Positions 1 to 11,252 of a stretch of 64,000 nucleotides of DNA are shown here, piece after piece. How positions within the stretch are numbered: position 1 is the stretch's first letter; each line of letters starts with the position of its first letter. Origin of the DNA: Amylostereum areolatum (lineage: Eukaryota; Basidiomycota; Agaricomycetes; Russulales; Stereaceae); assembly GCA_012932865.1 (NCBI GenBank), contig SAXG01000008.1, positions 1,116,001 through 1,180,000 on the forward strand. Direction: 5' to 3'. Made by a program: the position numbers and the translations under genes. The notes under the pieces were generated by a model. It was not told the DNA's origin and made no database searches. It saw only the letters and a list, made by a program, of their open reading frames with translations.

Positions 1-1329
1 CAGTCGTCTATGCCCTCTTCTACTAATTTCTCAAAGTCTGAAAGAGAAAGGCGTGACTCAAATAATCCTGATCCGAAGGCACGGGAGAGTTCTGTTGGAT
101 GGAATGAGAACGTAGGGAATGCATCGAGGTCGCGAAGGCGAGTTGGATGGGTCGGAATGTTATGCGCTGGCATAGAAGGCCGTGTGGTAGAAGATATGAA
201 CTGTAAAAGAGATGCTTTGGAATTGGGGAGAGTAAGGATTTTGTCCCTATCGATGTCAAGGCTATTGGGCTTCCATGGTGGGGAGGAGGACTGGTTCTTT
301 TGTATAACGGACCATCTACTGCGCAAGACGTCCTCTGTGGTTTTGGAGGCTCGAAGAACGGCGTCTGCGACGAATTGATGTGAATCAGAGCCTAGTTTAT
401 GCAAGCGACGGGCGATCTTTGCCCTCATAGCGAATAAAAGGTCGCTAGTGAAGGCTTGAGGGCGTCCACAAGCTTCGTCGAGAATCGACGTCATGAAAAA
501 GACTATGAATGACTTGTACTCGAGGGGGGGCAGAGAGGACTGGAGCACCACTCGGATGATGAGCCAGAGAGGAGAACGCCGCCACGGCTTGTATGTGTCG
601 CTCCATAAAACGTCGTCGGCGATGCGTTTGGTGATGCGGGATATTTTTGCGGGCTCTCCCAAGCCGCGCAGAATACCGACTAGAAGACGAGTGATATAAC
701 GGGGATCGGAGACGTCCCGAGGTTCGCGTACTGTTGATCCTGCCTTTCTTGTCGTGGCGGCCGAGTCGAGGACGTCGGTATCCATCTGGGTAATGAAGGA
801 CGAGATATTCTTGAGGAAATGTGGATCTGTGATAACGTCCAAGGGAATCGCTATTGCTGGCCCTGGGTACGTGCATGAAAGCTTTCCTGGGGTTTCCGGT
901 GACATGACTGTGTTGTTGGGGGGTGAAACCTCAAAGATCTCGAAGGTCGAGCCTTCTACTGTTCGGCGAACAATGATGGCCGCATTTTGAGCGCGGGCGT
1001 GTAGGGCCAGGAGCTCTGAAGCGATATAATCAGCCGACGAAAACATATTAACTAGGACGACACTCACCCCCTGGCTGCATTCCGCCCATTACGCGCTGCA
1101 AGCTATTCTCTTCAAGAGGAACTTGAACAAATGCTTGGATCTGCTGGAGCGTCCACGACAGTCTCTCCCAGAGATTCCGCTGCTCTCCTTCGGGCAGGCG
1201 CCGAAGAAAAGCCCCGGCGATATCGACGACATGCTTGCAGAGTATGAGATTTGTCTCTCGATCTGGATCTTCTTTCTGGGGTAGTTGTGGAGGAAGGAAA
1301 ACATGATGAACAAGATCGTGTAGTGACAT
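1..1329 (-). CDS. Giant DUF6606-type protein, N-terminal part (runs off left edge)
   Basis: Start codon at 1329 (MSLHDLVHHVFLPPQLPQ). Exon 1 is 1329-1068, a 52-nt intron spans 1067-1016 (GTGAGT...CTTCAG), and exon 2 stays open from 1015 to the window edge, so about 420 residues are visible. The opening block, with LHDLVHHVFLPPQLPQK followed by a basic, Leu-rich segment, matches the N-terminus of the very large (about 3,000-residue) fungal proteins carrying DUF6606, DUF3638 and DUF3645. Databases often call these ubiquitinyl hydrolase-like, but I see no catalytic residues in this part. The rest of the gene lies to the left of the window. The family call rests on recall of the N-terminal pattern. 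The function is unknown. Confidence 0.75.
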
Positions 1330-4315
1330 GGCAGGTGTTTGGAAAAGTGGTGAAGGGGGGCAAGGAGGGCAAGGAGGGCCTAGATTGATAGTCGCAGAGG
1401 TATATATCTCGACGCTCGGGAGCCGCTGGACGCGTGCATATCTATTTTTTCTTGACTGGTCTTCTCGGCCACATACGCGGGTCCTAGGAATACTAGGATC
1501 CCAGAAGGGCGTCAGTCATTCTCAGGAGTATTTCAACATGATATTTAGCTTACCTGTTTGGGGCCCCTAGCCAGAGTTATACATCCGACTCATTCTGCAC
1601 CACTGCGCCAGCGATTTCCGCGAACCGTAAGCGCAATTCGGAGGCATATCGACAGTTATTTGAAATCCTGGTTATGTCCCCCGAAGAGAATTCTGAACTC
1701 GTAAGGGCCGAAGCCTTGGGCTGGTCCATGGACTTGACGCGCTTGAGCGGCCTTGGGGAAGAACCGTCCTTTTCCTGAATCGTTTGGTCACAGACGAACA
1801 CGGTGACGGTGACATACCATGACATTGATAGGCCATGATGGCTCGGAGAGGGGGCGCCTAGGAATGCACGTGGCTGCTTGCGTCATCCTAGGCTTGCGCG
1901 TCGGCCGGGTCGCCGCGTCGCTCTTCGTCTTGACCTCCACCACGTACTTGGCCACCGTCATACCTTCCCACTCTCTATGGCACCTCTACGCACCGCCGTT
2001 AGCGTCAAAGTAGCCTCCATGGCACAGCCCTACTTATACCTTTTACTTTGTATATCAGAAAACAAATTCAAATCAATTTTCCTCCAAAGCAATGTTTGTG
2101 CAGCAACACGGACGTGTTTTGTCGCTTCGGTCACGATGACCGCGTCGCTCCCACCCCCCCTGATTGGATTTATTTATATATCTAGAGATTTTTCGGGAAA
2201 TTTCCTCGGTGCTCGGATGAGGCGTGGTGGTCCCGAGCTCGAGTGATGTACGACACGACACGACCCGACACGACACAGTACAGCACACCCTGTCATCTGC
2301 ATCCAGTGCATCTCGGTGCATTCATCTGGATCATGTGCGCATTTTCTTTCTCTCTTGCGAGACGAACTGACATGTACTATTTGTGCAGAAGAATCTATGC
2401 GAGTTGGGGGGTGACATTGGCTGGCCATTGGGATGGTGCACCGAGCAGGAACGCAGGTCCACTGATTCCGTCCAAGATGCAGCCCCCAGAAACAGTGCCC
2501 ATTCAACCTCCTCGCAAGCGAACGAGAACACGGCCGTCCAGGTATGACTGACCTTAACAAACTGATCAATGTCCTTGCTTACTATATTGTTGTCTACAGC
2601 TTTCCTCGGCTGACGCCATTGGCCACCGCCGGTCTTGAGTGCGAGCACAACGACATCCTCAGGATCCTGAAGGTCCGCAACAGCATTGTATTGTGTCGTC
2701 CACGTCCGAATCAACGACAGGCGACACGATAATGCAAGAACCCAACCAACCAGCAAGCCTCGAACGGAGCTTTCATAGATGGTACGTGCATACAGTATCA
2801 ATCAATGTGATAGTAAAGGCTTTACTGATCCTTTTGTTATCCATATCACAGGTGATATGTCCTCATCGACATTGCATATTCGCAGGCCTACTCGGCCCTC
2901 AGCGACTTGCTTCCTACGCCCCCAAGGACTCCAGCTCTGAACCCTCAAGGAACAGAACAACCCACTCTGCTATCGAAATGGCAGATTGCCAAGAGAGCCC
3001 GACACGAGCGAGAGCATTTGGGACCGTCACAAACCCCTCTAGGCATCCCGGCTACAGTTTTCCTACTATCGGACTGCGAGTTGAATCTTCTACACTTCAT
3101 GCTTAGTACTTAGTTATGCTTATTTGTTGCTTATTTGAATACAATCACCACAGCCTTGCTACTTGAATGAGTGCAATGCATGGGTCTATGCTAGTAAGAG
3201 TACATATGATAGATGTGATAGAGGACTCGCGACTCTGAGGTCAAGGTGAAGAGTGAAGAAACTGTGAGGCGCCCGCGGTATTTCTCTTGACTCTTGCCGT
3301 CATACTGCTTTTCCTCCTTACCCCGACATTTTGTTGGATGGTCCTCCTCGCACTACTACTTTCCTCATGAATATGATTCTGTTTACCTTTCCTCCCACTC
3401 CAATGGTCTTTTCCCCGTTTGTGCCGCCAACTTCCTGCTGTTGGACCGTCGCCTGGATGGCATTACTTACAATAATGCTCACTCTCGCTGCTCAGCGTCA
3501 TCGCGACGCGCATACACGCAGACCATGCTCCAAAAAGCTCTCAAGAGCGTTACTTCAGGCATCAATACGCGAACGAGAGAGCAAGAGGAGAAGAGGATGG
3601 CCACGGACGATGATATGTCTGTAACCGGTACTTACGCGGCATGGGGGAATGCCAGTGAGTGCCAGTGGCATCCAAGAAATGCTGGACCAGTAAGATGCTA
3701 AGTACCTGCACTGTCCGTGTATCTCACTGTACCCTTTACCGTCACCCAACGTTTATATACACAGACCATTCGAACACGTCAGGACGGAAACTGAATGTTG
3801 AACGTCGAACGGCAGTCAAGGTACTGATCCTCTGGATGACTCGATAACCCGGGCGGCCAGACGGAGCGGCCGAATGGGGAACGACAAAGGTAGGCATCGC
3901 ATAACGAGCATGGTCCATGGAGAAGACATCGTATCCTCAAGCTCCAAGACGTTGACGTTGGTGACCATTTGGAGAGATTGACCAAGAGCTCGCCGGGCGA
4001 CCGCTCAGGTCAGACTCGCTGGTAGGAAAGGCGTCATCAAGAGGTCTAGCTTTAGCTTTCATAAGTACTTCCATACCGTCTCCTATGAAGGAAGAATAAA
4101 TATATTCGAGCCGCTCTGCTCAAGTTTTGCATGACAGTCTGTGCTAATCGAAAATCAAAACACTCCGCCATGTATTACTCGTGGATTGATACAGCTGTGG
4201 AGGTAATACACAGCTGAATTATGACGGCGATCGTGTTGATTACGGTACTTTTGCCCCCTCCGAAGCCACCGGGTACGCCACGGGCGTGAAGAACGAAGTA
4301 AAGCAGCCACAAAGG
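1330..4315. other. Gene-poor interval with only weak ORF candidates
   Basis: No gene with recognisable domains was found in about 3 kb. Weak candidates are: an 82-codon minus ORF at 1577-1825 (MSWYVTV...); a plus-strand start at 2477 (MQPPETVPIQPPRKRTRTR, basic and proline-rich) with a plausible 58-nt intron at 2542-2599; a plus-strand open stretch ending at 3113 (...LLHFMLST); and a 135-codon plus ORF at 3294-3701. None has family support. A (CGACA)-like direct repeat lies at 2249-2278. The rest looks like AT-richer spacer. Confidence 0.4.
2477..2734 (+). CDS. Possible small basic protein, two exons (weak)
   Basis: Hypothetical. Exon 1 is 2477-2541 (MQPPETVPIQ..., rich in Pro, Arg and Lys). 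A canonical intron spans 2542-2599 (GTATGA...CTACAG). The joined frame then runs to a TAA near 2732-2734, giving about 65 residues. The only support is the good splice consensus and the nuclear-localisation-like basic stretch RKRTRTRPS. It could instead be a first exon joined to different downstream exons: a further open frame ending at 3113 looks protein-like but does not join cleanly. No family is recognised. Confidence 0.2.
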
Positions 4316-5056
4316 CTAGAACGGAAAGCGCAGAGACTCGTGTTGGTCGTGCGGAGGCAGCCTAGCCAAACAAACGATCGATCAGCATACAACACCAAAA
4401 GCCGGGCGCATCGCGAGCGACCGAAACACAACGCACCTGTCCCGGCACGCGCTGTCGTATTCATAGCCGTCCTCCCCGTCACTGCTCTCGATCATCGACA
4501 TGGCACGCCGGCGCTGGAAATGAGAGGGCGGGGGCGAGAGCGGGGTGAGTGACGTCTCTGCGATCGCGGATGACAGAGGCGTCGCTTCGTCGAACTCGCC
4601 CACCGGGAAGTCCAAGATGCTGCGATTCCTCAAACTCGGAGGAGGCTCCAAGATGCGGGGTGGCGGGAAAGACTGCGGGTGGGGTCACAATCAGCCAGTT
4701 GCACTTTCCCCGAAGTGTGCAAAGCGAACCTTATCCTCGTCCATGCGTTCGTCGTCTAGCACCAGCGTCCCCTCCGCCCCACTCGACACATATGTGCCGG
4801 TATCAGACGTTCCAGAGTCGATCATCGCGCGCATAACGTGTCTTGTAACGCTATCGAGGTCGAGGTCGAGCTCCTGCACCGTCGTCGCCGTGCCCTCCAG
4901 ATTGAAAATCGTGCGCGTACCGACGGACGCGGTCTCCGCAAAGTGTCGGTGCACACGTTCGCGGGACCAGGTGGCTTTGAGAAAAAGAACGGGGTGGAAG
5001 GTGGCCAGATGGAGTACACGACGGATGCGCCGTGCCAAGGCCCTGGGGAATTGCAT
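4316..5056 (-). CDS. Lineage-specific protein A (paralogue of gene B at 50424)
   Basis: Three exons: 5056-4730, 4672-4437 and 4361-4316, with introns 4729-4673 (57 nt) and 4436-4362 (75 nt). This gives 202 residues. The model is fixed by comparison with gene B. Both have a basic N-terminal helix (ARRIRR here, SRRVRR in B), RERVHRHF, ELDLDLDSV, then after intron 1 ILEPPPSLR, PLSPPPSH and RRRAMS, an acidic run, and a 46-nt last exon ending in LRFPF. Intron phases are identical in the two genes. No signal peptide or transmembrane segment is visible. I recognise no domain. The pattern of a basic helix followed by a proline/serine-rich, acidic tail looks regulatory or adaptor-like, but that is a guess. 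Confidence 0.75.
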
Positions 5057-5426
5057 CGTGGTGCAGGGGAAGTGGTTGCGGAATCGGAGGAGATGAAGGA
5101 GATGTGATGGGGGGTGGCGCGGGGGGAAAGGCGATTAGGCTTGCTTGAGCGACCAGAACAAACGCTTTTGTTCTTATAGATCCTCGGACTGGTATTGTAC
5201 TGTGCTGGAAACGAACAACACCGATGTTTGTGGTCCAATTCGAGCCAAAGAATAGATGGTGGCACGTGATTAGGCGGTGGCCCTCCCTTTGCCGCCTTGT
5301 TCTCGTCGCTGGGAGCTCGAAAAGAATGCGGTCGCCACCAAGAGGCCACCAAGGCGACCTGGTATGCGACACGGAGCTTTTGAGTGGCAAGAAGATGACC
5401 GTTTCGCGATCAATGCCCTGAGACGA
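5057..5426. other. Intergenic, upstream of gene A
   Basis: About 370 bases between the start of gene A and the stop of the OB-fold-like gene, both on the minus strand. It must hold the promoter of gene A and the 3' end of its neighbour. ORFs on either strand here show no family similarity I know. Confidence 0.5.
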
Positions 5427-6521
5427 TCATGTCGGGGCCAAACCCGCCATACGTTGGAACCATTGGACGACGGCGGCAACGCGACGAACAGTCGCATCGC
5501 TATACCCGAGCCTCAGATCCGGACGAAGGCGAGAGTCCTCTGGGAAAGACGCCCGTGGCATCGTCCTAAAGCATATTTCGGCCTTGGATCTCGCTTGAGG
5601 TGATGCGGTCAAGGTGATAGGGTTCTTAGGTTCCCAAGCCGCAGACACATCTGCACGAAAGGGTAAGATACGCCGACGACCGACGAAGGAGGGATGAAAG
5701 CCACGAACTTTCGAAGTAGACGACGTCACCCCGCTTCACACCCGTGGCCTCACCCTCACCGCCCCAGGTCTCTGCAACGTCCCGCCACGCAGTCAACTTG
5801 CACACGACATCCTCTTCGTCGCCAAGTATCATATTGAGCACATATATCTCCTTCCCGGCCTCGGGGCCTTTCTTGAGCTTGATCCTGTCTGGACCATCGA
5901 CCTCCAAAACCGCGAGTAGAGCGGAGATCTTGCGGGACCCTTTCGTGCCTCGCAGGTTCGAGAGGGACGTCAGGGAGTGCAGGCTGAAATGAAAATCGGG
6001 GAAGCGGGCGATGGAGGAGGCATCGGAGTATTCGTAGGACGTCCCTTGGCTTTCGTACTGGCTTTCGGCCATGGACTGTAGGCGCGAAGGTGACGCGCGG
6101 AGAAAAGTGTCGGCGGCGCGTCTGCTGGAGCGCATAACGCTGGGATCTTGCGTGGTTGCATCCCATGTGAGCATAGTGGTCATTTCTAAAGATCATGAGT
6201 TGAATGTCGAGGAAAACAGACGGCGCTCTCCGCACCTCTTCGCACCCCAGACTGCTGTGTCCCCCACAAACCCGCCTCTTCCGCCAATGCGTCCTCCTGG
6301 GAATGGCCATCGCTGAAGATGATGTTTTGGTAGAGCAGCGATATTCGACGGCCCACCGCTTCCAAAGTGGCGGGTGGGTAGAAAGGGATTCCAGAAGAGG
6401 GAGAAGAAATGGCCTTCGTATCGGAGGAAACAATGTGCCAGCCATACGTTGGTGTATTTGTCGGGAGCGGGTCTCGGGGAGGAGGAGCACCGATAAAGAC
6501 AACATATCTTTTCCCCGACAT
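5427..6521 (-). CDS. OB-fold-like protein, unknown function
   Basis: Three exons: 6521-6236, 6185-5709 and 5650-5427, with introns 6235-6186 (50 nt) and 5708-5651 (58 nt), giving 328 residues. The middle has a Ser/Gln-rich linker and then a beta-rich block: SALLAVLEVDGPDRIKLKK, EIYVLNMILGDE, VCKLTAWRDVAETW, KRGDVVYFENV. Strand, glycine turn, W..VA..W and GDVV is the layout of a single-strand-binding OB fold of the RPA/shieldin-2 sort. The C-terminal block (ICFRTMPR, LRPDLRLG, VRRVAAVVQWF) looks conserved. A role in DNA-end or telomere protection is inference. The fold call itself is moderate. Confidence 0.6.
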
Positions 6522-6952
6522 GTGGTTACGGTTCAGGAGGACCAGGTGTCGCTCGTTGGGTAAGAATGTAGTGCGTAGTCGTCAAGGACTGGTCGTGGTA
6601 CGCGCGTAAGGTTCCCAAACATCTCACGACCTCTCAAGATCTCACGACGCGGATTCATGAAGTCGAAACTGTCGATTATCGTCGACTCTCTTTGACACCC
6701 ATACAAGTATTTTTGCCTAGTGGATCGTAGACTAGTATTGAAAAAATGTGGAGGAGATGATATAGCATACTTGTGACCTATTCTTTGGCCCTTACTTATT
6801 ACACGCAAGTCTACGAGGTAGCGGCACTTGCATCGTCACATTACGACGCCCACCATGGAGCCAGCATTGCCGCTCTGAAAATCTTCGGCAGGGTCAGAGG
6901 TTTGACCAGTCGATGTTTGATAAACGCGGCAGGTTAACTGGGTCGGTCTCGC
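6522..6952. other. Intergenic
   Basis: About 430 bases between the OB-fold-like gene and the transporter stop. It would contain the promoter of the OB-fold-like gene. I see no gene, RNA or repeat. Confidence 0.5.
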
Positions 6953-8823
6953 TCAAACCCACCTTGTCCCGCGTCTCCTTACCACCATCCTCCTCATCAC
7001 CGCCATGATCGGCACCCCGCTCAAAATTATGACCTATACACCCATCTGTGTCAAAAGCATGACCCACCCAAACGCGCAGAGAGCGACATACCGCACTAAA
7101 CACGATGGCCTTCCACCATGAAAAAGGGGTCACCCTTCCAACAAGCGCACCCACGATCGGCGCTCCCGTCAACACACTTGGCGATGAGAAGAAGAAGGCG
7201 AAGCCCAAGCGGATGCTTCATAAGGCCAGGGTGTCGTTAATGCCTGCCTGCTTGCCAGAGTACGGAAGGACCGGCTCACCCAATCTCACTGTCATCTTTG
7301 CACAAGGAGGCAACCGCAGGAGACAAAAGTGACAGAACTTCGCAAGGGCCATCTGTGAGTCTGTGTCGGAAGAGAATAGACAGTACCTACACGCCCCCGA
7401 GAAGAAACCGTACAGGATTGAGAACACCATAATCCCCGCGACGGAGCTGATCCCCAAAAGTGCCAGGATAGGCACCGCACAGGCCACACATGTCGCCATG
7501 ATGAGGTTGATCGCTCCTAGGCGGCGGGCTAGGACGTTGAGAATGAGACGACCAGGAAGAGAGGCGGCATTCATCACCGCGAGCTGGAGATGCGCGTCCA
7601 GTTCAAATTGAAGAGAAATCTGTAGGTTGGACGTACGGTGTAAAACGCGACGTTCGGGTCCACACCGTGAAGTACCGCGAAGAGCTGGATGTAGAAATCT
7701 ACCAGGTCGTCAAGTTCGGTCCATGGCAGGTGCGTGCGCAAAACTCACAAGGGAAGAAGATCCCCCACAGCGCCAAAAATATCCTACATAAGGATCCCAC
7801 ACAGTCAGCGCCCACTTTCGAGAACCCAAGCTACGCCAACAGATGAGCTTACCCTATAAGCAAGACCACATAAGGAACGTCCGTCAGAAGTGCCTTCAGA
7901 TCCGGCTTGGGCCGGGGCTTTGCAAGTATAGATGCGCGAGGGCTCATGAGAAGATTGGCGGGAATTAGCAGTCCAAGCACAACGAACGCAGAGGCGCGCA
8001 CGCTCCAAGCATAGCCAACATTGCTGTGAAGGAGTCGGTTCAGCATGATAGGAAAGACAACCCCGCCAATGGACGTCCCTGCCATGTGGTGAGTATGTGC
8101 ATGAGCGAACGAAGTCGGCAACTTACCGGCAATAACGAAGCCCATCGCGGGCGCACGGTATTCGCGCCAATGGTGGGCTTGAACTGCCATCGCGGGGACG
8201 TATAGGAGTCCAGAGCCGATGCCCATCCCCAGGCCTTGCGAAAGGAATACTTGGTAATACTGATCGGGGTGGGCGAGAGAGAGCATGAATAGTCTGACAC
8301 CCGTTAGCCATCGTCGCCCATGGCTAGGAAGAAAATACACCTACGAGAGCACGTAGATCACCGACCCTGCGAATACAGTGTGGCGGAAGTACCCCATGTC
8401 GACGAGCTTGCCCGCTGGGAGGGCCATGGCGAATAAAAGACAGAGTTGAGTGGACCCGATCCAGCTGATACGCGAGGCAGACGCGGCGTGCGAGCGTGTA
8501 TACAAGTCCTGGTACACGCCAAATGCGTTGGAATACCCAAACGTCGCCACGATCGTGAGGAACCTACGTCATGAGATGCATGTTTAGAAAGTGTTTTTGT
8601 GGTAAAGGCGTTGGACCTACCCTCCTATGAGCGTGCCCCATGCCTGTATCCCTCCGTCGACTCGTTCTCCTGCCTCCACCTCAAGTTCGAGCTCTTGTGC
8701 ACGCTCCGCAAGGGTGGACTCGGACTTCCCGTTTCTGCATTCTTCCTGGAGAAGCGTGGCGGGGACATCTTCTCGTGGATATGAATGTGGTCGTTGGAGG
8801 GGAGTGCCTTGGAAATTGACCAT
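6953..8823 (-). CDS. MFS transporter, monocarboxylate-transporter (MCT) type, intact
   Basis: Starts at 8823 with a cytoplasmic, acidic N-terminus (about 65 residues). Exon 1 is 8823-8621 and exon 2 is 8563-8345, followed by several short exons. In order: GTLIGGFLTIVATFGYSN (TM1), QDLYTR, RISWIGSTQL, AGKLVDMGYFR, LSQGLGMGIGSGLLY, GTSIGGVVFPIM, a central loop with KPRPKPDLKALL, IFLALWGIFFP, FYIQLFAVLHG, LAVMNAASLPGRLILN, LYGFFSGAFLSLLSP, CKDDSEIG, and a last helix ending RRGTRWV. All twelve membrane segments of the fungal MCT/Mch group can be traced and every exon joins in frame. Substrate is unknown; relatives move monocarboxylates, riboflavin or metabolites across the plasma membrane. The contrast is with the broken relative at 34906-36835. 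Confidence 0.85.
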
Positions 8824-9347
8824 GGCGAAGAGGGAAAGGATGGTCGAGGCTGCGGAAGCGCCTTGTTATAAGTATGACCGCAGAGCAGCAAAATAAAGAG
8901 TGCCTGCTGTCGGCTTTAGTGGGCCCAGAATGGAGGTTTCTTGGAAAACTTCAAGAGACGATCCGCCCATGGCGGTGGGTTGGAAGGTGGGCCTTGTCAA
9001 ATGATGCAGTGATGCGTTATGGTCACCCGCTACTCTACACCGCGGAGGAAGGCGTCTTCCGAATCCGAGTTCGAGTCCGGAAGGTGGCATGAACTATACT
9101 GGACGAGGGTGTGCGCAATCACGATGCATTCTGTCAACGTCAGTATTGCAGGGAATTGGTTTCGTCAGTGGCTTGTCAGATCAAACTGGTTACGAGTCTA
9201 GGGAATTGGGGGAACGTGGCCGATAGGTCATTCATAGGGAACGGGCGCAGAGTGAATTCCGAGCCGCGATGCCAACCGAATGGCATTTCGGAAATGAACT
9301 CGTAGCAAGTATGTATCGTACATCTTCTGATGATGGCACTTCTTCCG
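8824..9347. other. Intergenic, transporter promoter
   Basis: About 520 bases between the start of the transporter and the stop of the YCII gene. Short ORFs on both strands lack family support. The upstream region of the transporter must lie here. Confidence 0.5.
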
Positions 9348-9813
9348 TTACTTTAGCGGCGTAAGAGGGGAGACCACGATTGGCCGAATGTCCACCCTCT
9401 CTTTATCCCACTGCATCTCGTATAAGCCTACACGTTCATGGTCAGCAAGAGGGAGAGAACCACGCACAACATTGTGGGCCCAGTACGGGTCCGCCTCGAT
9501 GATCTTCCTCACTTCCTCCACGCTCTCCGCGTAGAAGATCATGTTCGAGCCGTTAATCTTCACGTCTGCAGGATCAGCCCCGACAGAGTCGGCTGTCGTG
9601 GTGAAACCACCAAACTCTGTTACCAGACGCCGTCACATTTCAGGTGTACTATGATCGTGCGAAGAGATGGCGACGTACTGAAGACGCCTTGTTCGATGTT
9701 GGTTTCGAGCTTTGCAAGGTGTTGCGGGCGAACGGCGAGGCGACGCTGGAGGGTACCCTCTTCCGTATAATCGGGGCACCACGCTAGGAATGTGTATTGG
9801 GGGCGGACGACAT
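9348..9813 (-). CDS. YCII-domain protein with a frame break near its start
   Basis: Exons are about 9813-9679, 9616-9468 and 9410-9348, with introns 9678-9617 (62 nt) and 9467-9411 (57 nt). The protein reads QYTFLAWCPDYTEEGTLQRR, VRPQHLAKLE, then KFGGFTTTADS, MIFYAESVEEVRKIIEADPY, NVWDKERVDIRPIV. This is the small YCII/YciI alpha-beta fold of about 110 residues, with the DPY and WDKERVDIRP end typical of fungal members. These are putative enzymes of unclear substrate. The natural start MSSAP at 9813 is out of frame with the rest by one base: the plus strand has five G at 9799-9803 where six would join MSSAP to QYTFLAW. It is either a sequence error or a young null allele. Confidence 0.75.
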
Positions 9814-10131
9814 GGTGGTTCTGGTCAAGGATGGTAGAGGAAAGTTCGGGACGGATCGTATAGGATCGTATCAGCGATCCGTGAGTGACAAAGCAACCCG
9901 TCAGAGGTCATGGTGCCTCCACAATACGAGACGTGATCGCACCTCACACTTGTACGATGTATATTTGGACGAATCTAACCAGGCTCATGGCCCGGAGCCT
10001 GGAGGATACGACTCTGGAAAGTCGTCCGTAAATAATAACATTATAAGCCCCAAGCTGGGGAATCACGTGCATAATTTCCCCAGTAAGTACGTCGGCTCCC
10101 GTCCGAGTGTCCTTCTCTTATACTCCTCTCA
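9814..10131. promoter_or_regulatory. Shared upstream region of YCII gene and ISA2
   Basis: About 318 bases separate two divergent start codons (YCII leftward, ISA2 rightward), so both promoters must lie here. I see no certain TATA or other element. Confidence 0.4.
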
Positions 10132-10861
10132 ATGTCCTTCCTAGCACACTCATCTCGGTGTAGTCTGCGCGTCTCATACGCACGACCATTCTCATCCTTT
10201 AGCGCGCGTACATGTCGATCAACACAATGCCTACGATACCTTGCACCTCCACACATCCGAACTTTCGCGTCCTCGCGCGTCCGTCTTGCTGCTCAGGCCC
10301 AACGACCTCTGTCCAAACCCACGAACCTACTCGCGCAGCCGACAGAACATGACCTGGAAGATGCGGAGATCTACGCCGAAATCCTTCCACCAGAAGAGGC
10401 GCGTCTGGAGCTGACGGACAGAGCAGCAGAGGTACTGTCTGCTTTCATCGCACCCTTCACGCATGCCGACGCGCTCTCCAGTCCAGCAACTTCGCTCAAT
10501 ATCGCGGCGGAAGGAGGACCCATCCGCCGCACTGCGCATATCTGTCGAATCCGGAGGCTGCCACGGCTACCAGTACAAGATGGAACTCACCACCGAACGA
10601 ATGCCTGAGGATTAGTAAGCTTCGTCGTCCTCCACGCTCTCACTCCCGACCAACGTTCGCACTTCATCATATAGTCTATTCTCACATCCGGAAATCTCCC
10701 CTTCCAATGTCGTTGTGGACGCGGTCTCGCTTGGTCTCCTGAAGGGTGCGACCATTGACTTCGCGACGGAGCTCATCGGGAGTTCGTTCCGCGTACTGGA
10801 CAACCCTCAAGCTAAGGGTTCAGGGTGCGGGTGCGGAGTCAGTTGGGAGGCGAAGGAGTAG
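10132..10861 (+). CDS. ISA2: Mitochondrial iron-sulfur assembly protein ISA2
   Basis: Exons 10132-10431, 10487-10614 and 10675-10861; introns are 55 and 60 nt. The first 60 or so residues are rich in Arg, Ser and Ala with few acidic residues (MSFLAHSSRCSLRVSYAR...), a mitochondrial presequence. The A-type carrier core follows: ALRISVESGGCHGYQYKMEL, then NVVVDAVSLGLLKGATIDF and GSGCGCGVSW. The three cysteines of the HesB/IscA signature are present (Cys in GGCHG and both in GCGCG). Isa2 works with Isa1 and Iba57 in the matrix to mature [4Fe-4S] proteins such as aconitase and lipoate synthase. Spliced frames join without breaks. The start fits the transit peptide. Confidence 0.93.
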
Positions 10862-11252
10862 GGTAGATGCTTGGATGCTTCGGCTGGTGGTGCATTCGGT
10901 GCGATCTTGTATTTTACTTCCACAATATCTTAGAGCTAGGATCACGTCTCATAATTTCTCCCTCCCAATGCTATCTCGACTGACTCTGGACGGGCGCCTT
11001 CATAGTGGGAGAGAAATGAAGACTTCTGATCACACCTCGAACTTGACAAGAGCGCTCACAGAGGCTCTACATAGTAGTACACGGTGCATATGTGCATGCT
11101 TACTTACATCTGTTCGAATTGTGAGTTATGTAGCAGATGCCAGTTATCAACTATCCCCGCCTTATCTTGTAATCAGCTTGTACGGTAAGAATCGTAATCT
11201 ACTGGATCAAGAACTTTTCACTCTCGTCCACGCATCGCACTCTACCACGACG
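10862..11252. other. Intergenic
   Basis: About 390 bases between ISA2 and the ADE8-type gene, both on the plus strand. It would hold the ISA2 3' end and the promoter of the next gene. No gene seen. Confidence 0.5.

Noticed and set aside
2331..2801. 156-codon minus ORF
   Set aside because: Begins at a TTG rather than an ATG, and its composition is not protein-like.
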